From: DATDFB01 sp036522835
Lineage (GTDB): Bacteria > Acidobacteriota > Thermoanaerobaculia > Gp7-AA8
Length of the DNA stretch: 64,000 nt
Reading direction: 5' to 3'
Assembly (NCBI GenBank): GCA_036522835.1
Contig: DATDFB010000035.1
Location: forward strand, 1-64,000
The first letter of the stretch is position 1, and the number at the start of each line of letters is the position of its first letter. Below the pieces are notes generated by a model. That model ran no database searches. It had not been told where the DNA came from and was given only the letters and a program-made list of their open reading frames with translations. Shown in pieces: positions 50,244 to 59,518 of this stretch. Both the position numbers and the translations under genes were made by a program.

Positions 50244-50891
50244 CCGGAACTCGCACATCGAATTCAAAATCACATCCGCCGCCGACAAATCCTGCGCGAA
50301 GCGCGCGCGCGGATTGCGTACGGCCACGCAGTAAGCGCCGGCGCGCTTCGCCGCGACGACGCCGACGTGCGAGTCCTCGAAGACGATGCAGCGCTCCGGC
50401 GCGACGCCGAGCTTCCGCGCCGTGACGAGGTACGGCTCCGGGTCGGGCTTAGCGCGCGCGACCTGCGCGCCGTCGACGATGAGCGCGAAGGCGTCGCGGA
50501 TGCCGAGGCGGCGGAGGATCTCGTCGATCTCGTCGCCGACAGCGGAGGAGGCGATGGCCAGTCTCAGGCCGCGCTCGCGCAACGCGTGCACGACGTCGGC
50601 GACGCAGGGCAAGAGCTGCAACTCCGCGGCGCGGCAGGCGTCGCGGAAGTGGCGCTGGCGGATGGCCATGAGCTCCTCGAGCGGGCGCCTCCAGCCGAAG
50701 CGCTCGCGCAGCTCGCGCACTTCGTCGAGGATGCGCCGGCCCGACGAGAGGCGGAAGGAGTCGGGCAGCGCGTAGAAGTCGCTCCCCATCTCGCGGCAGA
50801 GGGCGTCGCTGGCCGCGGCGTGCTGCGCCTCGAGCCCGATCATGGTCTCGTCGAAGTCGAAGATCGCGGCCTCGAATGGTAGTGTGGACAT
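50241..50891 (-). CDS. HAD-superfamily hydrolase (phosphoglucomutase/phosphatase-like)
   Basis: 216 residues. HAD motif I FDFDETM (the second Asp present), motif II IASSA, motif III KPDPEPYLVTARKLG, motif IV VFEDSHVGVVAAKRAG. Cap domain is helical, as in beta-phosphoglucomutase and related sugar-phosphate phosphatases. Substrate unknown. Its ATG (50891) directly abuts the GTG (50892) of the divergent small membrane protein. Confidence 0.9.
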   Translation of the reverse strand: MSTLPFEAAIFDFDETMIGLEAQHAAASDALCREMGSDFYALPDSFRLSSGRRILDEVRELRERFGWRRPLEELMAIRQRHFRDACRAAELQLLPCVADVVHALRERGLRLAIASSAVGDEIDEILRRLGIRDAFALIVDGAQVARAKPDPEPYLVTARKLGVAPERCIVFEDSHVGVVAAKRAGAYCVAVRNPRARFAQDLSAADVILNSMCEFR

Positions 50892-51104
50892 GTGGATCCG
50901 GAGTTTCAGCGGGTCATCACGCGGGTGCTGATCATCGGCGGCTCGATCGGCGTCATCGCCGCAGGAGCGCTCGTCGTCGCCTTCCGCGCCTTTTCCGCGA
51001 AGACGCCGCAGGATAAGGATTTTCGCGGCACGATCCTCGTCGGCGGCGTGATCGCATTCGTCCTACTCTGCTGCCTCGGGCTTCTGATCATCTCCCTCCG
51101 ATAG
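50892..51104 (+). CDS. Small two-helix membrane protein
   Basis: 70 residues, GTG start. Two membrane helices (VLIIGGSIGVIAAGALVVAF and ILVGGVIAFVLLCCLGLLII) joined by a short charged loop. TAGTGT lies 6 nt before the GTG. The last 42 nt overlap the end of the CaiB-family gene on the other strand. No family recognised. Confidence 0.6.
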   Translation: MDPEFQRVITRVLIIGGSIGVIAAGALVVAFRAFSAKTPQDKDFRGTILVGGVIAFVLLCCLGLLIISLR

Positions 51105-52199
51105 CTCGCGGACGATGCTCGCGGTGTGCTCGCCGAGACGCGGCGGCGGCGACGACGGCGGACAGCGCCGCCCGTCGATGCGGACGGGATTGCGCACGGC
51201 TTCGTAGCGGCCGATGTCCGGATGATCGATGCTCTCGATCAGCGCCGTGCCTTCGGCGCTCTGCAGGGCCTCGCGCACGCCGCGCACGAGCGACGCCGGG
51301 ATCGCTGCTCTCTTACACCGCTCCACCCACACCTCGGCCGGTGCATCCGCAAAGGTCCGCTCCAGCAGCGCGATCAGTTCCTCGCGGTTCTCCACCCGCG
51401 CGGCGTTGGTCGCGAATCGCCGATCATCCTTCAACTCCGGCCTGCCGATCACCCGCTCGCAAAGCTGCGCGAAGTGGCGATCGGTGCCGGCCCCGATTGC
51501 GAAGGCGCGGTCACTGCCGTGGAAGAGCTGGTACGGCACGATCGAGGGATGTGCGTTGCCGTAGCTCTTCGCCTCCTCCCCCGTCAGCAGCGCGCCCTGC
51601 GCGACGTTGATGAGCGACGCGGCGGCGGCGCCGAAGAGCGAGACCTCGATCCTCGAGCCCTCCCCCGTCCGCTCGCGCGCCACGAGCGCCGCGCAGATGG
51701 CGCCGTAGGCGTAGTGCGCGGTGAGAACATCGACGACGGCGACGCCGGCTTTGGTCGGCTCTTCGCCGGTGATGAACATGATTCCGGAGCCGGCCTGCGC
51801 CAGGAGGTCATACCCCGGCGTCTCCGCCTCGGCGGTGTCGCTGTCGAAGCCTGCGATGCTGCAGTGCACGGCGCGCGGGTTGAGCGGCAGGAGCTTCGCG
51901 CGCTGCGCAGGGAGGAAGTTGTCGACGACAACGTCGGCGCGCTCGACGAGCTGCCGGGCGATCTTCGCGCCCTCGGGCGTTTTCAGGTCGGCGACGATCG
52001 ACTCTTTGTTGCGGTTGATCGACAGGAAGTACGCGCTGACGCCGCGCACGAACGGCGGTCCCCAGCGGCGCGTTTCGTCGCCCTCGGGCGATTCGATTTT
52101 GATCACGCGCGCGCCGGCGTCGGCGAGGAGCTGGGTGCAGAGGGGGCCGGCCAGGACGCGGGAGAAGTCGGCGACGACGATGCCGTGCAGCGGTCTCAA
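51063..52199 (-). CDS. CaiB/BaiF family CoA-transferase
   Basis: 378 residues from TTG 52199, overlapping the stop of the upstream gene (TTGA). Family III CoA-transferase: GIVVADFSRVLAGPLCTQLL, the catalytic-Asp region ESIVADLKTPEGAK, AGFDSDTAEAETPGYDLLAQ and GSRIEVSLF. Moves CoA between carboxylic acids; substrate cannot be told. Translationally coupled to the small zinc-ribbon gene. Confidence 0.9.
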   Translation of the reverse strand: MRPLHGIVVADFSRVLAGPLCTQLLADAGARVIKIESPEGDETRRWGPPFVRGVSAYFLSINRNKESIVADLKTPEGAKIARQLVERADVVVDNFLPAQRAKLLPLNPRAVHCSIAGFDSDTAEAETPGYDLLAQAGSGIMFITGEEPTKAGVAVVDVLTAHYAYGAICAALVARERTGEGSRIEVSLFGAAAASLINVAQGALLTGEEAKSYGNAHPSIVPYQLFHGSDRAFAIGAGTDRHFAQLCERVIGRPELKDDRRFATNAARVENREELIALLERTFADAPAEVWVERCKRAAIPASLVRGVREALQSAEGTALIESIDHPDIGRYEAVRNPVRIDGRRCPPSSPPPRLGEHTASIVRELSEGDDQKPEAAE

Positions 52200-52528
52200 C
52201 GGTAGGAGATCTTCAGCGCCTCGAGCTCGGCGAGGGTCTTGCGCAGGATGGCCACGACTTTGTGGACCTCGCCGCCGTAGAGGCGGAGCTCGGCGTCGCC
52301 GCAGTCGGTCATGGAGTAGACGGCTTCGTCTTTTTCGAGGCGGTCGCGCTCGAAGCGGAGGCGTTCGGTGAGCTCCTCGATCTCGCTGACGAGGACGAAG
52401 CTGACGTCCTTTTCGCCGAGGTAGCGCTTGCATTGGGGGCAGTGGATGGAGCGGTCTTCGGAGGAGTCGACGAGCTCGAAAACGAACTGTCGCTCACAGG
52501 CCGGACACTCGAAAACCTCGGGCAGCAT
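52196..52528 (-). CDS. Zinc-ribbon plus coiled-coil protein
   Basis: 110 residues from ATG 52528. Zinc ribbon FECPACERQFVFELV...IHCPQCKRYLG, then a charged helical region (EIEELTERLRFERDRLEKDE) and a helical end. Role unknown. GACAAT sits 7 nt upstream as a possible -10. The gap from here to the tRNA (52529-52618) shows nothing else. Confidence 0.7.
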   Translation of the reverse strand: MLPEVFECPACERQFVFELVDSSEDRSIHCPQCKRYLGEKDVSFVLVSEIEELTERLRFERDRLEKDEAVYSMTDCGDAELRLYGGEVHKVVAILRKTLAELEALKISYR

Positions 52529-52618
52529 CGAGAGGATTGTCGCACGGAATTCGAGGTTTGACGGAGAGGTTAGGCGCGTGTAGCATTTCCCGCCCGCCAC
52601 ACCGGCCGCGACCCATGC

Positions 52619-52692
52619 TGGGAGGTCGTTCAATGGTAGGACAGCTGGCTCTGGACCAGCATATCGGGGTTCGACTCCCTGCCTCCCAGCCA
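52619..52692 (+). tRNA. tRNA-Gln (CTG anticodon)
   Basis: Acceptor TGGGAGG/CCTCCCA, D-arm with TTCAATGGTAGGACA, anticodon arm GCTGG-CTCTGGA-CCAGC with CTG anticodon, T-arm CGGGGTTCGACTCCCTG, encoded CCA at 52690-52692. All arms pair. Its 3' end is repeated downstream, which suggests it has served as an integration site. Confidence 0.93.
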
Positions 52693-52695
52693 GCG
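52682..52695. repeat. Putative att site 1 (3' end of tRNA-Gln)
   Basis: CCTCCCAGCCAGCG, identical over 14 nt to 57217-57230, comprising the tRNA acceptor strand, CCA and a few bases beyond. It marks the left edge of a probable insertion. Confidence 0.55.
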
Positions 52696-52724
52696 GTTGG
52701 GCCTGCTTCATGCCTGCGGCGAAG

Positions 52725-55700
52725 TCAGTCGGTGACCGATCCTGGAATGGGCTCGAACTTTTGGCCCAGTACTTTGGCGACTCCGACTTCGTATGCCGAC
52801 CATGGCCGATGATCGCTGTCCACGTAGAACAGAGTGGAATGGCCTTTTTTCGGAATGTCTTCGCGGCGAGTATCTTGCGCTTTTGTTGTCGCACCAGGTT
52901 CCTGCGAGAGCCTATCCGCGCTCTGCATCGGGATCGTCCGCAATCGTCGTCCTAACGCCGCGTCCCAAAGCGAGACCTCTTCCTCGGTAATGACGACGAG
53001 GACGCTTCCGTCCCTAGTGAAAACGATTGACCGGGGCGTCCCCGCGCGAATCGGTTGACCAATTTGCTTGCGGCTAAAGACATTCCACAGTCGAACTGTT
53101 TGGTCGCTTCCACCGACTGCGACTGCATTCCCGTCGGGAGCAAACGCTAGACAGGTACCGTGCGTAGCATCTAGCGATACGCTCGAGCCGGAACTCAGTT
53201 CATAGAGGCGAAGGGTGCCGTTAGCGGCGAGTGCTGCTATCACGTTCCCATCTGGTGCAAAGGCGAAAGACGTTGCTTTACCTATCAAACCATCTACCTT
53301 GTGCACGAGTTGCCCGCTGATTTTCCAGAAACAAAGGCTTCCGTCCGATCCAGCACATGCGATCCCATGTCCCTGGGGGCTGTACGCAAGCCCAAGCGGA
53401 GTCGTCTTTCCCCAGATGATCTCGAGCGGCCAACCGGTCCGGGCGTTCCATTGGCGGATTGTTCCGTCAGAGCCGCCAGAGCTGAAGGTCTCACCATCTG
53501 GTGCCACCGCGAGCGACCAGATCACCCCCTGCCGAGGCTCCATTATCGAAAGCGGAGCTCCGGTGTACGTGTTCCATCGGCGGATGGTCTTGTCTACTGA
53601 TCCGGCTGAAATAACGATTGTTCCAGCACTTGCGAAGGCCACTGCGCTTACCCAGTTGGAGTGTCCGCGCAGAATGCTGAGGGGTCGACCGGTCGCGGCA
53701 TCCCATAGGCGCACGCTCTGATCCCATGATCCCGAGGCCACTGTTTTCCCGTCTGGTGCGACGGCGACGCAAGTAAGGCGGTCTTCGTGGCGTCTTTCCA
53801 GCGGGCCAAAAAGTTGTATTCGTCGTTCGTCAACGAAGATCGCGCGCGTGAGGTCGGCACCGGCGAGAGACACCCCCTTCATTCGAGACGTCAGGAATCG
53901 TGTTGACGTGAGCACAGCTTGATCGAAGGTCGCGTTCGCAAGATCCGTCTCGACAAATGTTGAGCCGGCTGCCGATGCGCCGGTGATCGTAGCGCCGCGG
54001 AAGCTTGCCTCATCGAAGTCGCTGCCATCCATTCGAATCTCGATCATGTGTGCTTTGTCAAACACGGCGCGCTGGGCCCGAACTGAGCGCAGATCGGCAA
54101 GCGATAGATTCGCGCCAGCGAGATCGGCGTCGTCGAGATCCGCACCGAACAAATCAGCTCTTGAAAGATGCGCGCCACGCCAATCGACCCCGTGTAGGTT
54201 TTCTCCCGCAAGCGATGCTCCGTCCAATCGTGCGGAAGCCGTCGCGGGTGCCGTCGTGGAGTCATTGTGCCGCCAGACGAGCGCAATACGCATGGCGTTC
54301 TCACTAATACCCTGACGATAGTCATCTTTGAGCACGTTTTCGATCGTCGTAGCGGCATTTCCTTTCGCGCGCCGCATCATATCCACCGCAAAGGCGATGA
54401 TCTCGCGAGAGGGTTTCGCGATTTCGAGAACGCTCTCATCAAGTTCCGCCAATGCGTCGGCAATACCGCAAGCCAGAAAGTACTCGAAGAGCGACCGGTG
54501 TGCGAAGCGATATAGACCAGCCGCGTCACGCGTCAGGAACGTCGCTGTCCGCATCTGTCGATCCGCGGCTTCGAGGTCAATACCGGGGGCGAGCCTTGCG
54601 CGGAGCCAGTCCGGAAGGAGATCTCCGCCAATCCCAGGGTTCTGCTCACCTCGAGCTTCACGGTCCCACAACTCACGAGCCAGAGCGGCCATGTGCTGTA
54701 GGCGCTGCCTTCGCGGAATGATACGATGCTTGGTAATATCGCGATCGAGCCATGCGCCTACAAACTGTTCATATACATCGCTGACGCCGACCGTACGCCC
54801 TTCCGCGACTAGCTTGCGCAAGGGTTCGAGGGCTCCGGCAATCATAGTCAGCAACACCGGACGCGAAGCAAGTTGGGCGAGGTTGTAGACGCTGTCGATG
54901 AGGTCGACGGCTTCTGTAGCGGCATCAGCGAGAATCTTTTGGAGCGCACCCTTGATCCTGATGTGATCAAAGGGGAGCAGGTACATGGCGGTCGCGTGCG
55001 TGTTGACTTGCAGTCGTTCCTCGGCGGCCGTAAAAAGGTGAGTTCGTGACGTCAACAAAAGTCGCGCTCGCGTGCTGATGAGCGATCGCAATTCGGCGAG
55101 TAAGCGTGCTTGCTCGTCTGCATTGAGATGGATCGCCCGCTCGTCAAATCCGTCGAGAATGACGGCAACCTGGCCGGTTCGAATCGAACGGACTAGCGTC
55201 GGCACGCCAGTTTCGTCGGCTCCAAGTTGTCGCAAGCGAGCTCCCAAGATGTTCTGCACAGTAAGTGGCTCGCCGGGAGACGGAACCGTCGCCAGATCTA
55301 TAAACAATGGGATGCAAACGTCCTGACCGTGCTCATGGAGAGCACCCATACGACGCGCAAACGTGCGGCAAAGAAAGCTCTTCCCCGAACCATAGTCACC
55401 AAGTAGGACGAGAAAAGAAGCAGAGGCGTCACGCAGCCATGTAAAGAGAGCCTTCATTGCTAGTATGCCGTCTTCATCGGCGATCCGCTTCCCGATGGTC
55501 GGTTCTTCAAAATGTTCCGGAGTAAAGCGACTGTCGAATAGCGTGCTCTCCTGCAGACGCGCCAATGAACGAAGAGACAAGTACTTCTCGAGTTGGTCGA
55601 AGTCGGGTAAACATATACAATCGGCAAACCGACCGCGATCCAGATTGTCAGACGGATTGCCAAATTCCTCGAAATCGAGGACGTAATCGATTCCCACGAT

Positions 55701-56528
55701 CACGTCGAGTGGGCTCTCTGCTGTCGGCAGGACTTTCGTCAGCGCCAACGGGTCCCGGAGGATGAGCGCCAGAAAGCGACGACCGTTTCGTATTGCGCTC
55801 AGCGACATCCAATCGTACTCTTCCCTCACGACGGCGTTGGCAAAGCCGTAACGACTCAACAGGCTAATGGCGGTCTTCGCGTCAACGTCCACCCTCGGAA
55901 GGTCTAGTGCGGATGCACTCTGCGGCGCTCTCGGTTCCTGCCGGTCGTGCCAGAGAACCTCGAACACCTCGATAGGTTCGAGAAGCCCCTTTGGCAGGTA
56001 TGCGCCACAGGGATGGAATCTGATACCCGGTGCGGCGCCCGCGATTGTCCGCGTAGCGCTCGAGCAAAGAATCTGTTCGCCGCTAACGACCAAACTCTCG
56101 ATGCGCTTCGCGACATTCATCGCGTGACCATCGTAGTCATATCCCTTTTCGGTACGCACGCGGGCAGCTTGCCCCGTGTGTAGTCCAATCCGAACACGGA
56201 GACCACCCTGCTCTGTCGGAATAGGGTCGTCGTGCAAGCTGCGTTGAATTGCCGCTGCGCATGCCACGCCATTGGAGGCCGTCAAGAAGCTCGCGACAAA
56301 TTCGTCGCCGACCGTCTTTACTTCGTAACCGCCGTATTGCGCGAGAAGGCGCCGGATTCGCTCGTCGTGGGGCCCAAGAAGTTGATCGCGGAACCCCTGA
56401 TCGCCCGCTAGCTCTCCGAAGCGTTTTACGAACAGTGCCCGCAACCTCGTCGAGCCGACGATGTCTGTGAACATGATGGTTACGATTCCCTCGGGGGGGA
56501 TGGCACGGCCCGACTCGCGATCACCCAT
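52725..56528 (-). CDS. Adenylate cyclase-NACHT-pentapeptide-WD40 STAND protein
   Basis: 1267 residues. Class III cyclase domain (about 10-195) with metal Asp22 (FTDIVGST) and Asp75 (KTVGDEF), adenine-selecting Lys71 and Asp131, and catalytic Asn138 and Arg142 (DYDGHAMNVAKRIE), so cAMP synthesis is expected. An unrecognised module (about 210-345) precedes a NACHT ATPase: Walker A GDYGSGKS (377-384), Walker B VAVILDGFDE (454-463). A helical region, a pentapeptide-repeat helix (about 765-898) and a seven-bladed WD40 propeller (about 905-1225) follow. A sensor-ATPase-cyclase chain like this suits a ligand-triggered signalling or anti-phage device (inference). Codon usage is visibly more A/T-rich at third positions than in neighbours, and it sits beside tRNA-Gln. 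CACAAT is 11 nt before the ATG. Confidence 0.9.
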   Translation of the reverse strand: MGDRESGRAIPPEGIVTIMFTDIVGSTRLRALFVKRFGELAGDQGFRDQLLGPHDERIRRLLAQYGGYEVKTVGDEFVASFLTASNGVACAAAIQRSLHDDPIPTEQGGLRVRIGLHTGQAARVRTEKGYDYDGHAMNVAKRIESLVVSGEQILCSSATRTIAGAAPGIRFHPCGAYLPKGLLEPIEVFEVLWHDRQEPRAPQSASALDLPRVDVDAKTAISLLSRYGFANAVVREEYDWMSLSAIRNGRRFLALILRDPLALTKVLPTAESPLDVIVGIDYVLDFEEFGNPSDNLDRGRFADCICLPDFDQLEKYLSLRSLARLQESTLFDSRFTPEHFEEPTIGKRIADEDGILAMKALFTWLRDASASFLVLLGDYGSGKSFLCRTFARRMGALHEHGQDVCIPLFIDLATVPSPGEPLTVQNILGARLRQLGADETGVPTLVRSIRTGQVAVILDGFDERAIHLNADEQARLLAELRSLISTRARLLLTSRTHLFTAAEERLQVNTHATAMYLLPFDHIRIKGALQKILADAATEAVDLIDSVYNLAQLASRPVLLTMIAGALEPLRKLVAEGRTVGVSDVYEQFVGAWLDRDITKHRIIPRRQRLQHMAALARELWDREARGEQNPGIGGDLLPDWLRARLAPGIDLEAADRQMRTATFLTRDAAGLYRFAHRSLFEYFLACGIADALAELDESVLEIAKPSREIIAFAVDMMRRAKGNAATTIENVLKDDYRQGISENAMRIALVWRHNDSTTAPATASARLDGASLAGENLHGVDWRGAHLSRADLFGADLDDADLAGANLSLADLRSVRAQRAVFDKAHMIEIRMDGSDFDEASFRGATITGASAAGSTFVETDLANATFDQAVLTSTRFLTSRMKGVSLAGADLTRAIFVDERRIQLFGPLERRHEDRLTCVAVAPDGKTVASGSWDQSVRLWDAATGRPLSILRGHSNWVSAVAFASAGTIVISAGSVDKTIRRWNTYTGAPLSIMEPRQGVIWSLAVAPDGETFSSGGSDGTIRQWNARTGWPLEIIWGKTTPLGLAYSPQGHGIACAGSDGSLCFWKISGQLVHKVDGLIGKATSFAFAPDGNVIAALAANGTLRLYELSSGSSVSLDATHGTCLAFAPDGNAVAVGGSDQTVRLWNVFSRKQIGQPIRAGTPRSIVFTRDGSVLVVITEEEVSLWDAALGRRLRTIPMQSADRLSQEPGATTKAQDTRREDIPKKGHSTLFYVDSDHRPWSAYEVGVAKVLGQKFEPIPGSVTD

Positions 56529-56912
56529 GCGATACGCCTATTGTGCCGCCAATTTGTTTCGATGGTACTGATTTACGTCTGCCGATCGAACAGACGGGTC
56601 GATCCGATGAGTCTGAGCGCCGTCGAGCGCGCGGCAGCCATCGACGTCATCGACAGTTCGTGGCGTTGCCGCGCATCCGTCGGAATCTGAGCAGCCGAAA
56701 GCATCGCGACGTCGTCGGCCCTGGTTCCGATGGTCCGCAGCGATGAAGAAGGTTTGCCGTGACGCAAGTGTTGCCGTCAAATTGGTTCCTCCCAGAGATC
56801 CACCTCGTTGGCGGCCCGGCGTTTGCTCGAACCGGAAATCGTCCTCTGCGCTCCTGACACCTGATCGGTTCCGATTTGGGATTATCTGCCCTTCGAAGAA
56901 GGTGAGGCGCGC
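56529..56912. other. Non-coding stretch of the island
   Basis: No reading frame with recognisable protein sequence. A minus-strand open frame covers it but gives low-complexity, unfamiliar sequence. Probably eroded island DNA. Confidence 0.4.
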
Positions 56913-57146
56913 ATGAATCATGCGGCGAGGAGGTGTGAGATCCTCAGCACTTTCAGAGAGCTGACACTCGAAAGCCACTCTTCCACGGGCATTCTTTCTG
57001 CCGCTTTCGAATGCCGCGGACTTGACCGCAGCGCCTCTGAGGGTCTGTATCTCGCGCTGGTCGTTGCTGCAGAATGCACGATCGTTACTGCTGACGGGAG
57101 TTCTATGCCGTTGTCTAGGAACCCGCTGGCCGATCACATTCAGTGA
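56913..57146 (+). pseudogene. Possible PIN-domain (VapC-like) C-terminal remnant
   Basis: The frame ends SEGLYLALVVAAECTIVTAD with a Pro/Ala-rich finish, resembling the last helix-strand unit of VapC toxins (xxLYLALAxxxGxxLVTAD). The N-terminal acidic residues of a PIN domain are not visible, so at best this is a broken toxin gene. Weak evidence. Confidence 0.35.
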
Positions 57147-57197
57147 GTGGAGGAAGAGATCTGACGAGAAGTCAGATCAGGTTGCCGCAAGCGCCAG

Positions 57198-57230
57198 AGT
57201 TCGAATACCATCCAATCCTCCCAGCCAGCG
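57198..57230. repeat. Putative att site 2
   Basis: AGTTCGAATACCATCCAATC then CTCCCAGCCAGCG: a T-loop-like GTTCGAA word followed by the tRNA-Gln 3' end (14 nt identical to 52682-52695). The preceding 50 nt, including GATCTGACGAGAAG, are similar to those before 59689. From 57148 to 57227 the piece is about tRNA size and starts TGGAGG, so it may be a decayed tRNA copy. Confidence 0.6.
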
Positions 57231-57516
57231 CATGAGGCTGCTTTGCTATCGCGGCTCAACAGGATGCATTGAGGCACGTTGATGAGCGTAGCTCGCTTCC
57301 TGGCTTGGCCCCGGTCACGAGGTTATTACAGCGGAGCCAGGCGGTGACCCACCCGCTCTCGGCTTGCGCGTGCCGCCATTCGATTGGCACGGGCGCTTTC
57401 AGCGTTGCTCCTCATCTGGTTTCGGAAGCCTGTAACGAAACACAAGCGTTCGCCACTATCCAGTTAGATGAGGCTTGCGCTCCGGGTTGTCGCGGACCGA
57501 GGCCGAGGAGGAACCT
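57231..57516. other. Intergenic island DNA
   Basis: 286 nt with no convincing gene; only short frames of unfamiliar composition. The last bases (GAGGAGGAACCT) are the ribosome-binding site of the metalloprotease remnant. Confidence 0.4.
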
Positions 57517-59518
57517 GTGAGTGCACCCCCCCAGGATCTTTTGCCCGCTATCGTGAGCGGCCTCTATGTGCGACGGGACTGGATTGGCGCAGGCTCCGGT
57601 CCTGTGATTGAGCAGCTCGTTGTCGAAACCGTTCGACTCGACGTCGATGGGTGGTACCCGCAGATGCTGGCGAGTGGGACTTACACCCGCGTCTCTCTGT
57701 TCGGAACATCGGATTGGCTGGCAATCCATCTCGAGGAAACGAGCCCGGGAGTCTGGGAGGGCGACATCGTCCAAAACAGCCATCCGCAGGTGCTCCCGCA
57801 CAAGCAGGTGCGTATCAAGGTGGCACGCCATGCGTTAGCTGTCGGCTCTTCGCGGATGACGATCACCTACACCGGCGGAGCGCCGGACGTCACCCATGTG
57901 CTGGACTTCGAGTCGCCCTATTTCCGCACCGTGGACTTCGAATTCGACATCGTCGAGACCGCGCCGAAGGTGACGAACTTCGACACGTGGGCCCATCCCA
58001 ACCGCCCATCGAATCTCAAACGCGAACAACTGAGCATCGCCGAGGTGTACAGCCGCGTAGGTGTCGACATCCAACAGTCGCCTAATGGGCGCGCCGTCGA
58101 ACTGGAGGCGGGCGTCGGGGCCGAGGTCTGGGACGACCAGCAACTGCACGATGCGATGCGGATGTTCTGGTCGCGCTACAAGCCTCGCGCGCAATGGGCG
58201 TTATGGGTGCTGTTCGCGCACCTCCACGTCGATCCCAAGACCCTCGGCATCATGTTCGATCACAAGGATCGGACGACTCCGGCCGACCCGGTCCAGCGAC
58301 AGGGGCCGGCCATCTTCGGGCAAAGGATTGCCGAAAAGGTGGCGACCGGAGAGTCGAACCCCGCAATGGATCCGGCGCGAGATGTTTTTCGCGACGGTTC
58401 ACGAGATCGGGCACTGCTTCAATCTCGCTCACTCGTTCGAGAAGCGGAAGGGAACACCGTGGTCGCTCGATCCGGGCGACCCGCTGGCCAGCAGCTTCAT
58501 GAACTATCCGAGCGAAGTCGAGAAACTCGGAGCCAACTTCTGGGGATCGTTCGAATACCGTTTTGATGATCCGGAACTGGCCTTCATCCGCCATGCCCCC
58601 GACGAGTTCGTGAGGATGGGCGAGGCCCCGTTCGGGTTCGAACATGGATTCCGCGACACCCGCGCGGCGACGAATCCGCGATTGCAATTCGCGCTGACCG
58701 CTAGCCATGCCCGGTCGGTGTTCGAGTTTGTAGAGCCGGTCACGGTCGAGTTGACGCTGACGAACACGAGCAGCGAACCGCAACTGGTGAGCCCGTCGCT
58801 GCTCGACGAGATCAATGAGCTCTCGCTGGTCATCGAGCCGCGAGGCGGAGTGGCCCAACGATGGCGCCCGTACGCGAGACGCTGTTCGTTCGGCGCCGGG
58901 ACGTGGCTGCAACCGCGGCAGTCGCTCAAGGCGGCGCTGTTCGTTTCCGCAGGACTCGACGGCTGGCACTTGGCGGAGCCGGGGCCTACACGATCCACGC
59001 GAGCATGAGCAGCCCGCGCGGACTCGTCGTCGCCGAGCCGCTCCGCCTCCGCGTGGCCGCGCCTCAAAGCCGCGAGGAAGACTACGTCGCACAGAACTTT
59101 TTCACCGACGAAGTCGGAAGAGCCCTCGCGTTCGGCGGCACTCACGTTATGACGGACGCGATCGACGCGCTGCGCGAAGCCGCCGATCGCCTCGGCGACC
59201 GGGCCGTGGCCCGCCACGCGCTTCTGACGCTGGTACTGCCGATCATGGGACAGCAAAGTACTTCGTCTATCCGAGGGAGAGAGTGCCATGTCATCGGTTG
59301 CGGCCGACGGCGGAAAGATCGCGACCATCGAGGCGAGACCCGACGAGGCACAGCGACTGCTGGAGAACGCACTCCTGAAGGAGACCTGCGCCGCACGCGA
59401 GACATTCGGTTCGCTCGCCTACCAGCGCTACGTCGAGATGTACGCAGACTGGCTGCACGAACGGTGTGACACGGCGGGAGCGGACAAGGCGAGAGCTGCA
59501 CTGACTGAAGCGGTGTAA
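57517..59518 (+). pseudogene. Frameshifted zinc metalloprotease (metzincin-type)
   Basis: Starts GTG 57517 after a GAGGAGG site. The frame is good to about 58370 (IAEKVATGESNPAMDPAR), then the reading frame shifts and continues as MFFATVHEIGHCFNLAHSF, a metzincin HExxHxxxxxH-like zinc site (HEIGHCFNLAH), followed by DPLASSFMNYPSEVEKLG. Near 58980 it shifts again (GWHLAEPG / AYTIHASMSSPRGLVVAEPL) and once more near 59255 into the frame that ends GADKARAALTEAV at 59518. Three frameshifts in one gene argue for decay rather than recoding. The last piece could also be a separate small gene from ATG 59288 (76 residues). Confidence 0.75.

Noticed and set aside
56538..57137. 199-codon minus-strand frame in the island
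   Set aside because: No motif, unfamiliar composition, no start signal; competes with the weak PIN-like remnant.
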